Part shown: one piece after another, positions 1 through 10,900 of the stretch
Numbering within the stretch: the stretch's first letter is position 1
Layout: each line of letters starts with the position of its first letter
Assembly (NCBI GenBank): GCA_030248135.1
Contig: JASANC010002805.1
Span: 1-21,012 of the forward strand
DNA: 21,012 nt
Source: Theristus sp. LFF4_11
Lineage: Eukaryota; Nematoda; Chromadorea; Monhysterida; Xyalidae
Direction: 5' to 3'
Translations under genes and position numbers: made by a program
Notes under the pieces: model-generated
The model's input: only the letters and a program-made list of their open reading frames with translations
Told to the model about the DNA's origin: nothing
Database searches by the model: none

Positions 1-143
1 TGCATGGAAATGGAAATGATTGGAAATGTTGGCGACTGGTGTTCTAGGGGGAGTTGTACTGTTTGGCGACGCGAAATCGTTTGGCATTGGCAGTCAACCA
101 AAACTTCAAACATTTTCCAGTGAGCAACTTCCAAAACACTGAC

Positions 144-1036
144 CAATTTCAGATGTGCACTATTGACGTTCTTCAGCTTCAGCGCCTTGTGAATCAGCCC
201 GCGCGAGTCGAGCTCTGCAGGAGAAAATGACACAATCGAAAAACTGAGTATAGCCCGTTTGTTCGAACGTGCCGCACGTTCACTTGTTTCTGAACTGAAG
301 TTCTAGTGCCTGCGCATGAAAAGAGCCGTTTTTTGAAACAAGTGACGTCGTCACGGTACAATACGCTTGAATAAATTGAATATTTTTTTGTAGTGATCGT
401 GCAAAGTTTCGCTGATTTAACAGAAACTCTGTCCGTCCAACCAACTTGTTGATGTAAACCAGAAGAGAAAAAACTGACCGAGTACCGGACTCAACGCGGC
501 GCACTTCCTCAAGAGCTTGATGTCGACCATGAAATCGACACCGTCCGTTGAGGTGATCTGATAAAAACAAAAGTACAGGATGTTTGCTTAAACCGGTCAC
601 TTTCTTCTGAGAATACGCGCTCACGAAAGAACGGATTCGGGGCTGCATCACGATACAAATTTGGGGGTGTTTGGGATTTCAATCAAACCTGATTGATACA
701 TTCGTTCTCACTATTACGTTTCGTAGTTACAAGTTTCGCACGGTTTGGCGTTCTTTAAAGTGACTGTAAAAAACCCATGCTCGACCATTTCAATCTTTAT
801 GAACAGTGAACGTGTGGACTGGCTTGAATTCAAATGCGACGCATGAACAGGCTACAAACTAGACATATTTGGATGAATCTACACTGGCTTGATAGTGTGG
901 ACTTCAGAGAACCCAAATGCGGTGTTTTCGATATTCGAGTTCCGGCGTAAGCAAATGAATCTAACATAGAAACATTCGTAAGTACCGTAATCTGCCGTCG
1001 AGGCTCCTGCCACGGCACGCCTGATGTTCCAGCCAT
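144..1036 (-). CDS. Gene C, left copy: SKP1/BTB-fold-like protein, 5' part only
   Basis: Three exons on the minus strand: 986-1036 (ATG, 17 codons), 479-557 (79 nt) and 144-214 (71 nt), with junction phases 0, 1 and 0. All introns are GT..AG and the gene runs off the left edge. The fragment is 67 aa. It contains STDGVDFMVDI and later LKLKNVNSAHLKL, which resemble the SKP1 pattern of a strand with SSDG..FEVD followed by an LPNVNAAILKKV-type helix. SKP1 proteins are adaptors linking F-box proteins to cullin ubiquitin ligases. The start ATG is supported by an ATG at the same place in the other arm. Exon differences from the right copy are synonymous: CGG for CGA in exon 1, and GTA/CTC for GTG/CTT at the end of exon 2. 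The family call rests on short motifs and could instead be another BTB/POZ-type protein. Confidence 0.6.
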
Positions 1037-1968
1037 GTCGAAATTTTTTTTTCGAACAGCAGAGAAGCTGACCAACTAAAAGCAGATTTTGTTTGCCACG
1101 GAACCAGAAGCAGCGATTTGACCAACAGAAAGAGAGAATGAAGAACTTGACAACATAACAGAATGGAAGTACTCTGGTTGGAAACCAGTGCATATTTCCA
1201 GCATTATACCAGTAAAATACAACCGCACTTGGAAATCAACAATTTCATTTTATCTATCCAAATTGTGACTGGCCAGACACCACAAACAACGATCAACACC
1301 CATCCATAACGCTGACACAAAGATCTTCGAGGCAAAGCTACGAACTTTTATTACAAAGAACTTTGAATGACAGTCAAGCTTTTTAGTGTTGGTGTCTGGC
1401 AGTATGTTCCAATGACCGCACACAAAGAACATTGAAAATCAGGGGAATAACAATGAGGAAAAACAAGAAACCACACGAACACCAGCACGAAGTTTGGATA
1501 AAGACAACAATAACAAGAAACCAAAAAAACCATTTCAACCGAAAAACCTTGCTAGTACTTGCTTCATAAAAAAACAACTGACACTTTTTGATCACTTGAC
1601 GTCGCTTCTGCAAAAAGCAATGTTACCACATCCACAAATCAGACCAGATAAAACGCCATGATCCAGCAGTCCAACAGTGAAAAAAACACAAAGAAACGCT
1701 GCAAGAAAAGAATATACCAGCCAAGAAACAGAATGAGAACAACACAAAACGGAACAAATGGAAACAATAACATACAAATCGGTTTATTCTCAATTAATCG
1801 TCTCGTTTACCACCTACTGACAGTCGTTATACAAAGAGAGCGAAACTTTAAAACCAAGAACACAAAACGACCGAAACGACACAATAACAAAGGAACAGAG
1901 AATTAACATAAACGGCACGAACGAATCCAAAATCACGCACGTCCACCGCAAATGCCAATCAAAACACT
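1037..1968. other. Gene B to gene C intergenic region, left
   Basis: Holds the 3' UTR and polyadenylation signal of left gene B and the upstream region of gene C. Several short frames exist, but differences between arms (indels, stops) do not respect any frame. No further gene seen. Confidence 0.55.
1782..1787 (-). promoter_or_regulatory. Polyadenylation signal of gene B, left
   Basis: TTTATT, the reverse complement of AATAAA, at the position matching 19265-19270. Confidence 0.5.
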
Positions 1969-4900
1969 TCACAGGATGTTACGCGTGCGCTTCGGGAACG
2001 AGCCACGGTTGCCGCCGCCCATGCCCATCTGAGCGCCCTGGATTCGCCCACGGAACTGACCCTGACCACCGCCTCGACCTGTTCATAGCGTGGCTTTATT
2101 GTGTGTTGTTAATGTTATTTTTTCAAACGTGTCCCACTGAAATGACGTCATGTGCCGCAAAACATGCGCCTGTCGTTCACTGCAAACCAGACTTTCTACT
2201 TAGCCGATTTCTTCCCGTAAACAAATGGTGAATGTCGAATCAGTCACTCCAAACTGACATTTCAGTGCCTGTATTTTGACAAACGGGCGTTTTTTTTTAA
2301 GCAAATGACGTCATTTTAGTCCGGACACATTTGAATAAACCCACAATAGTAATGTCAACAACTGTTAATGTGTTGTTCAAGGTCGGCGAACACAAAAAAA
2401 TTATGAAGTTCGCTGTTTTGCGGTTTCGCCATACCGCGGTGTTGGCAAAAACTGGCAGCAATTCAGCTTGTGACTCAAAAGAATACCGAACACAGACAAT
2501 GGTAAGAAACTACCAAAGTTATGCAGTTTGAGTCTTCGAAAAAAACTTTCAATCAGGCACGCAGATCCGCTGCATCGAGCTGGTTGGGAACTGCCAAATT
2601 TCAACAAACTGGCCCCATGAACTCTCACCGCCGAATCCGCCAACGCCACCGCCACGTCGCTGGCGGAACTCATCCGTCTGACGACGCCATGCCGTGTTCT
2701 TCAGCTCCTTGTACTTCTTCTCAGTCTCCTGAAAATAATCGCTAAGACAAGTGAATCACTTTTAAGCAGAACAAAAAAAAACTTAGGAACTGGCGGTCAA
2801 GCTTACAGCGTGAGACAGACATATCGAGAAGGTGCCTACACTGAGTAATTCAAATGCATCGAAAATCAAAACTTAAAACGTGTTGCCCATAAGGGCGGTA
2901 CAGGTGCGGTACAAGCCCCGGCCCATCGCTAAATTTTGATATTTCGAGTTTTTGTGCCCAAACCAACCTACTAAGGGTACTTATTACGCATACCAATTTT
3001 TAGCCCAAAACTCCAACCCTATGGCTCACTACAGGCAAATTTAGATTTTTGCCGATTTTTGGTCAATTTTTGGCTTTTGTCAGAAAAACAATTTTTTTGG
3101 GTTTTGGGGGGTTCAAATCAAAAATCCAGCTTTACCACGTTGTTCAGCGCATTTTTCTGGGTATGTACCGTATTTTTCAGACCTTGCACTCAAAAGTCAG
3201 TTTGTTGCGGATTTAGTTCATAAATTAGTCCACAATGGCTTCAACAGAAGAACATTAATGCGTCATTTTTACAGATTCAGAGATGAACACCGACAGCTTC
3301 TGATGAAATTCGGCGTCTACTCTGACGATCAGTTCATTGCACTTCAACAAATGATATTTTTATAAAAATTCAAATAAAATAAAAAATGAAAATAGTGATG
3401 CTGGTTTCGTGTATCCGTTTACTCAAGACCAACTAAAGTTGGCTTATCTCTCATGGAAAGCTTTGTTATTTGTGATGTCTGCCTTTGCAAGTGACCTATT
3501 GTTCAATTTCCTACACTAAAAAGGCAGGATTCGATCTGTTCTGTGAATGTCGAGCACAAATCGTTTCAAGATCCCGATTCTGCCACAAGGTCGAGACCGC
3601 ACCATCGACTCGAACCAACGATCAGTTGTCGACAAGAGGAAAGCGATGAGCCCGACGAATAGTGATCGTGGTGGCGCCAAGCGATACAACAACAAAGTAT
3701 GGAAAATAAGTTGTGATTAATTTTGGTTTTATTTTCTTATTTCTTGTGTTTGTTGTGTTTTACGGCAAAAGAAAATCGTATAAAGACAGAAAACAATTAA
3801 GTTTGTAACGTGTAGGGGGTGCACTGATGAGAAAACCTGCACGTTGAGTGTCTGCACCTAATTTCGAAACACTCATGATTCACTATTGTTCTATTTTGGT
3901 TGTATTAGAATAAACGAGTTCCTGCGTTGGCTTGAGTGGTTTTTACCCTTGCGACTGTTCATACTTGTTCTAATTTTATGTGTAATTTTAACATAAGGTT
4001 TGTTGTCAAACTCACTAATTAAGTAAAAATTAATCAGTTCCTCTTATACCAACTATAGGTTTGTGCTATTTCATCATTTCTTGGTCTGATTGTTCAACCT
4101 ACCTAGACGCCATGTTAACCTTCGGGCATGGATCACGTCTACAGGTGCACGTGTTGCACCAGGTGGCACACCTGCGGGTATAAGCCACCAAACATCTCTG
4201 GTTGGTAACCTGCGGGCAACCAGAAAAATCTAAAGGTTGAAACTATCATTCCAATTTTCTTGATATGGCAATATTCTATCAATTTTCCAGCCGACACCAC
4301 CGCGTCCTCATGGTGGTGCTGCCAGAGGTGGGCACTTCAACGGTGCCAGGGGCGGCCAGAGGACGCAGCAGGGTGCACGAGGTGGAGCTGTTAAAAAATC
4401 TGGCGGTGGCAAATTCGTCACGAACAATGATTTCAACAAGTTGAAGAACCGTTTTGATCCTATAGAAACTTTCGTAAAAGATTACTATCTAGTGATCTCT
4501 GGTATCCCGGCCGATTGCACAATTGCTCGCGCAGACATTCAAAAAGAAGTCCTGCTTGAAGGTTTGAAACTGACGGAAAGTGAAGCAGCCATGGTCGTTG
4601 GACCGCTCGTCAAAAAGCCAAATGGAAATTTCCTGGTGCGATTCTCCAATCCGCAGATTGTGCACAAAATCGTGACATTCAATCGCTTGAACATGAAAAG
4701 CTGGAAAGCTTTCGGCCGATTCGTTGTGCATGTTTTCAAAGATCGCAGTGAAGAAGAAAAGATTCGCAATGACAAACTCGTTCAGACCATGAAAGATCTC
4801 AGACACAATAACTTCGCCTGCTTTCAGAAAAATCCGATTCTGATTGGTGTCACCAATTTCCCGGGCAACAAGGACAATGACGTCGAAGTGAAACCGTTCT

Positions 4901-7900
4901 GGAAATGGAACGCATTCTTGAAAGACCGCGGACTGCCAACGGGTGTCAGCAAGCCAAACGATGCCGGCAACAGTGGCAACCAGACGAAAAGTTATTCAGC
5001 GGTAGCAAGCACCAGTCGGGCTGAAATGGAACATTGAACAATTATTGTTTACTGTAATAGGCATTTATCAAAACAGTTGTTATTCTTCCACATTCCAGTT
5101 CTCCGTTGGCTCGTGTTGTGATTAGCAATTGATTGATATTCATTGAGTGATTAATCTATTGATATTCCGAGTTGTTTCATTTAGTTTGGTGAATTAAAAT
5201 ATTGTTGAAGTTCAAAATGTTACTATTTAACATTACCAGTTACGACTACCTCTTGGAGAGGATATTCTCAAGGTTTTTATAAAAAATTAATTATTTTAAA
5301 TTAAATTAAGATAGATTCACAAGTTTCAACCTCACGTTTTTACAAGCTACAATCAACAACCTCAACCCGGAGTCGGGAGGTGGGTTCGATTATGTGTCGT
5401 TGAAGTTGGCATCGGTATTCACCGAAGTACGGCCGGTAAGCGTGCAAACCATGCTCAGTAGGTACCTGATTCCCCTCGGGTGTGCCATAGGTGGGGCCCC
5501 CGTTGAAAATCACCTGCTCAAACCAAAATCAAACAACAATTGGCATGTTTGCAAATCGTACTAGGCGCCACCATAAATTACAAGTTCGTCTCAAAAAACG
5601 AAAGCTTTCACATGACAAAATGCAGTCGCAGAAGCTGCAAAACTTGTGAATACACAAGTGCCGTGCCTTTCTTCACTTCAAGTATTACTGGGAGATCATT
5701 TGCTTCCGTCTCGGGAGGATGCTGTAACTGGACATGTGACACCAAGGCAGTTGTCTACTTGTTGACCTGCAAAAAATGCAAAATCCAATATGTGGGCCAA
5801 ACCAAGCGCAAGTTTAGAGAAAGGTTTAGGGAACACCTCAACTCTATTAAAAACAAAAAAAGTCTTCCAATTTACATGCACTTTCAGAATCAATGCACTA
5901 TCAATGACCTTCAATGTCAAATCATCTACAAATGTGAATTGGATAATACCGACGAGTTGCTGGCCGCCGAAAACTTCTGGATGAGAGTGCTCAACACAAT
6001 TGTTCCGCTTGGACTCAACGACAGGGTACAAGGTGCCGGAGTCATCTCCATTCAAGATTATGGTCTTTCAGGTAACAAATTCAAAAAAGTTTATTTCACC
6101 AAGCCCATCCCAAGGTTCCCACGATCACACGGTAGAAGAAAGAGACACAAAACTCGGGCTAAAAATGGCAAAGTTGTTTTTCAACCACCTGCTTCTGATG
6201 CCCCCTCAGTGACATGGTTTTCATATCTGTACAAAACACTAAAAACCAGCAGTAAGCCCACTCGGGAGGTAATCTTCGAGATCATCCTGTCACGTACTGA
6301 ATTGGAAGATATACAAGAACAAAATCAACAATTTTTCGCCATCTACGAAAACAGCATTCAAAAACCAAAAAATACTCCTGATATCTATCGCTGGACAATT
6401 CCGTTCAAAAACAAAGGATTGGAATACATTCCTTTCAAACGTCTATTTCGCCATCATCAAGTAACAAAAACTCTAGATCCCAAACAAAAAGTTTTCCTGG
6501 ACAACGTATCAGTCACCTTTAAATATGATGCACCTCTCGGTCTCAAGTTTTGCAATTATTCCAAGTTTCTTCGATACATGGATCAAGAAGAGCTGAAACG
6601 CTGGCTATTAGCCAGATGTGCGTGTGCTGATAACAAGCACTGCTATGCTCCCTTAAATCATGTCTTGACAGGCAATCTATCAATTGTTGAAAACGAAGAC
6701 TTGAGAAAGCTCTTTCAAAAAGGTGTAAAATTTAGAGAACCTAAACCAATCAACTTTGAACAGGTCTATAAAAATATCATCGGCTCACTGGGGCCTCTGC
6801 TAGCAAGATTAAAAAAAGTAGGGGACAAAAACAAAATTGCTGGTTTTGTTGATGCATTCAAACAAAGACTGAGAACGTATATAGACAAGCTACCACAAAA
6901 TATTGCTACCTCGCAAATCAAAGCACACAAAACGACACTCCTGAAGGAGTTGCACCGGGACTACGTGATAACACCTGTTGATAAAGCGTCCAACAATTAC
7001 GTCTTCACATGCAAAAAACTCTACATAGAGCAAATTAGTAAAGAACTTGGCATTTCCGTTGAAAACGGCTCACTGCATTGCTATGGAAATAATACCTATG
7101 CTCTAATTGGCACTACGTGTGACTGCCAAGACTCAATTTTAGAAAAGCATAAGCGTATTGTTGAACACTATAACTACGACAGAAGCTATTGGGACAATAA
7201 AATTCCAATATTATTTGCTAACCCCAAACTCCACAAGGATCCATATAAATTTCGATTTATTGCAGGAGCTTCAAAATCGAGCACAAAACCGATTTGTCGA
7301 CTGGTGCACGTTATTCTCACTAATCTTAAAAACCGTTTGAAAAAGTACTGCGAAGTTGCAACAGAAAAAACTAATTCATCATTGTACTGGGGAGTTGATA
7401 GTACGTTCGAAGCCAGAAACAAAATTGCAGGCTGTAAAAATATTAGTTCGATAGCCAGCGCTGATTTTAGCAACTTGTTTCCATCACTGCCGCACAATAT
7501 CATTTTGGACAACATTTTCAAACTGATTGATTTACTATATAAAAAAGAATACTTGATGATCAAACAAAAACTGGTTGTGAACTCGGACGTCTATGACTCC
7601 ACATTTAATCTGGTTCTAAAAATACCTGAAGTCAAAGTTCTTATTGAAGAAAGTATAAAAGAAACATATGTTTCCTTTGCAGGACACATTTTCCAACAAA
7701 TAAAGGGTGTGCCACAAGGTGGCGCTCACAGCAGCACAATTGCAAACATTGCTTTGGCAGGTATGGAGTTTTTCTATATGCGTACAAAACTGAATACTTC
7801 GGAAGGTAAGAAATTCAAACACACAATCAGGTACGTGGACGACGTGCTTTATATAAACAATCCAACCTTTTTGGAAGTAGCTAAAGAAATTTACCCGTCT

Positions 7901-10900
7901 GAACTGACTCTTGAATCAACAAGTGATCTAACCTCCTCTAAATGTGACTTCCTGGACATGACAATCATGCTTCATGAAGGAGGATACAAAATAAAACCCT
8001 ACGATAAAACAGACTCCTTTTCTTTCAAAGTCAACAAACTCATACATGCTGATTCCAACACACACATAAAATTAGGAGCATGTGTTTTTCTAGGCCAAGC
8101 TATCAGATTCGGACGGATATGCACGGAACTGGACAGTTTCGTGCTTTCTGTTGCGGATTTAGTTCATAAATTAGTCCACAATGGCTTCAACAGAAGAACA
8201 TTAATGCGTCATTTTTACAGATTCAGAGATGAACACCGACAGCTTCTGATGAAATTCGGCGTCTACTCTGACGATCAGTTCATTGCACTTCAACAAATGA
8301 TATTTTTATAAAAATTCAAATAAAATAAAAAATGAAAATAGTGATGCTGGTTTCGTGTATCCGTTTACTCAAGACCAACTAAAGTTGGCTTATCTCTCAT
8401 GGAAAGCTTTGTTATTTGTGATGTCTGCCTTTGCAAGTGACCTATTGTTCAATTTCCTACACTAAAAAGGCAGGATTCGATCTGTTCTGTGAATGTCGAG
8501 CACAAATCGTTTCAAGATCCCGATTCTGCCACAAGGTCGAGACCGCACCATCGACTCGAACCAACGATCAGTTGTCGACAAGAGGAAAGCGATGAGCCCG
8601 ACGAATAGTGATCGTGGTGGCGCCAAGCGATACAACAACAAAGTATGGAAAATAAGTTGTGATTAATTTTGGTTTTATTTTCTTATTTCTTGTGTTTGTT
8701 GTGTTTTACGGCAAAAGAAAATCGTATAAAGACAGAAAACAATTAAGTTTGTAACGTGTAGGGGGTGCACTGATGAGAAAACCTGCACGTTGAGTGTCTG
8801 CACCTAATTTCGAAACACTCATGATTCACTATTGTTCTATTTTGGTTGTATTAGCCCGAAAGTCACAAGTTTTTCAACACAAATTTGCTCATAACCCTCA
8901 GGACCACAGGATCTGAAAAATTTCAGTAATGCCAAAAGATAGCCCAAATTCTCCGCTACAAGATGCAAAAAAAATTTTCAGGGGCAATAACTTTATAAGG
9001 ATGTAACAAAGCAACTTTTGTCGTCGACCCCCCATGAAAAACGCGAAATTATACAGGTTTTCAAGCAATTGCGTTGAAAATGTGCGTAGAAATGTTAATA
9101 ATAAAACTGATACTAATGTTTTCGGATACGTAGAATGCAATGGTAATAACTATTTACTATTAACTTGTTGCAAATACGCTTATTTTGCGGCTATTACATG
9201 CACAATAACTGTTCATGTCTTGACAAGACATTGTTATAAAATCTTTTTAACCGGCCAGCTTTGCCAAAAATGCGAACATGAAAACTGGGATAACGGTTAT
9301 CGAATACGTGGAGTTCAATGGTGGTTACCATTTTCTATTATTTTGTTTTGAATAGCTGCATTTTACTGCATTTAAGATTGGCTTTTTCAGAATACCGACC
9401 CCCCTTAAGCACAGTTTTTGAAAAATTCTCAAATTTTGACGAAATTAACACCAATCAAACCGCCTTGAGGCGCTGAGTTCGAAAATCATAATTATTTTTT
9501 AATTTGACCTGGTTTTATGTTTCAAAAAACAAAAAAAAAACGTTTTTTGGGGGGACCGTTAGAAAAATGGCTCTAACTCGCCTCTGCGTTTAGCTATTAA
9601 CAAAATTCAAAAAACAATCGATTTCGCATGTGCGCGCGCACATTTATTATGTTAACATCATTATACAAAAAATGCTGTTTTATGTTTTGAATTTAAGAAA
9701 AACTAAAAAAGTTTGTGGTTTTTGCTATGTTTAGGCACTTTTAAAATGGATGCGAAGTAGGGTTGCTAAGTGATTCTGAATGCCCTTGAAAAATGCTACA
9801 AGTATGCAAAAAAGAAAAAAATCTATTTCCCTTTAAGAAGTAACGAAGCATTACAATATCGGTCGCGCGCATACATGATTACTGCGTGTCTCAAAACGGT
9901 TTCTATAGAAATTTTTTTTTCTTTTTTTCGTTCCTGTAGAGGCGGTTTTTAGGATGCGGAGTAATTCGTATGAAAAAATAAACACCATATTCGAGTCAGC
10001 AACCTTGATTTGTGTTTGTAACAGGGTTTCAGAATTTTTGTGACGTGTTTTTTTAATTTCACATTAATTATTAAAGGAATTTTATCCTCATCCCCATGGC
10101 ATGAAGCACGATAGAAACATCGGGCAAAGTAAGATGTTTGAACTCAGGTTTTGAACGTTTTTCTAAGTAAGATTTATTTTTACCCGAAATCCCCCTTTCG
10201 TTACGGTTTCAACACCTGAGGTGGCCCCTAAAAATTTGATGGTGGGAAGGAACACACTTGGAACAGTAGTCAAGCAATGATTACGGTATCTGAATGAAAG
10301 TTGTTTGCCTAATCAACGGGTATAACCGTCGTATAACACAATTTGTCGACATACCGGGAAATACCCTTTACGTATGCGCGCGACCGATATTGTAATGCTT
10401 TGTTACTTCTTAAAGGGCAATCAATTTTTTATTTTTTGCATACTTGTAGCATTTTTAAGGGCTTTCAGAATCACTTAGCAACCCTACTCCGCATCCGCTT
10501 AAAAAGTGCCTAAACACAGCAAAAACCACAAACTCTTTTAGTTTTTCTTAAATTTAGCTAGAGCATAAAACAGCATTTTTTGTAGAATAATGTTAACGTA
10601 AAAAATATGCGTGAACACAAGAGAAATCGATTGGTTTTTGAATTTTGTTAATAGTTATGTTAATGTTAATGCAGAGTTGGAGCCATTTTTTCTAAAAATC
10701 CCCCAAAAACGGTTTTTCCGTTTTTTAAAACATAAAACCGAGTCAAATTAAAAAATAAATATGATTTTTGAACTCAGCGCATCAAAGCGGTTTGATTGGT
10801 GCTAATTTCGTCAAAATTTGAGAACTTTTTAAAAACTGTGCCTAAGGGGGGTCGGTATTCTGAAAAATTTGATCTTAAATGCAGTAAAATGCAGCTATTC

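Larger units (their letters stand above)
3203..3908 (+). repeat. PLE upstream direct repeat (pseudo-LTR)
   Basis: 706 bp, identical by eye to 8149-8854. It contains the last 53 codons and stop of ORF2, AATAAA-type signals, ORF1 exon 1 with its donor, a TATAAA (3779-3784) and the hammerhead parts. AATAAA follows directly at its 3' end (AGAATAAAC). Confidence 0.9.
3697..4290 (+). other. Intron of PLE ORF1
   Basis: 594-nt GT..AG intron. Its first 212 nt, including the hammerhead parts, belong to the direct repeat, and the remainder is internal sequence with the hairpin cluster at 4110-4224. A retained intron means a DNA copy made from unspliced RNA, a known peculiarity of PLEs. Splicing is inferred from frame and sites only. 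Confidence 0.7.
3203..8854 (+). mobile_element. Complete Penelope-like retroelement with N-terminal GIY-YIG (Naiad/Chlamys-type)
   Basis: 5652 bp, bounded by direct repeats 3203-3908 and 8149-8854 (offset exactly 4946, identical by eye). Gene order is 5' repeat, ORF1 (spliced), ORF2 with GIY-YIG nuclease then reverse transcriptase, 3' repeat that overlaps the ORF2 end. PLEs are non-LTR retroelements whose copies often lie in partial tandem, producing such pseudo-LTRs (pLTRs). They can keep introns and carry hammerhead motifs. GIY-YIG before RT is the permuted order reported for Naiad/Chlamys. It sits in the left inverted repeat of the fold-back element. The other arm shows the empty site, with at most one to a few T bases duplicated (CAGTTT / TTAG). 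Intact frames and identical repeats indicate a young copy, possibly still active. Confidence 0.9.
8149..8854 (+). repeat. PLE downstream direct repeat (pseudo-LTR)
   Basis: Same 706 bp as the upstream repeat with no indel. Here the first 163 bp are the genuine ORF2 end. The repeat ends TTGTATTAG, then fold-back sequence resumes with CCCGAAAGTC. Confidence 0.9.

Noticed and set aside
280..651. 123-codon frame mirrored at 20374-20745
   Set aside because: It reads through gene C exon 2 in the wrong frame and through both flanking introns. The exon frame with phase 0/1 junctions and silent differences explains the conservation.
5460..5570. Programmed -1 frameshift joining the 5310-5564 frame to ORF2
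   Set aside because: No X-XXY-YYZ slippery heptamer in the overlap and no clear downstream structure. Left only as an open question.
7186..7563. 125-codon antisense frame within ORF2
   Set aside because: Shadow of the reverse transcriptase coding sequence, without start context or domain.
8750..8820. Standard type I or type III hammerhead within one repeat
   Set aside because: Tried GTGTA upstream, GTT downstream and the nearer TGCACG as partners. In each case stem I or the UH cleavage site fails. Only the 1-3-2 arrangement satisfies all pairings.
9034..9351. 105-codon plus-strand frame in the fold-back left arm, with a related frame at 11001-11231 on the other strand
   Set aside because: The two frames are the same inverted-repeat sequence. 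Their differences include many replacements and do not favour third positions, and no domain is recognisable. The shared openness follows from repeat identity.
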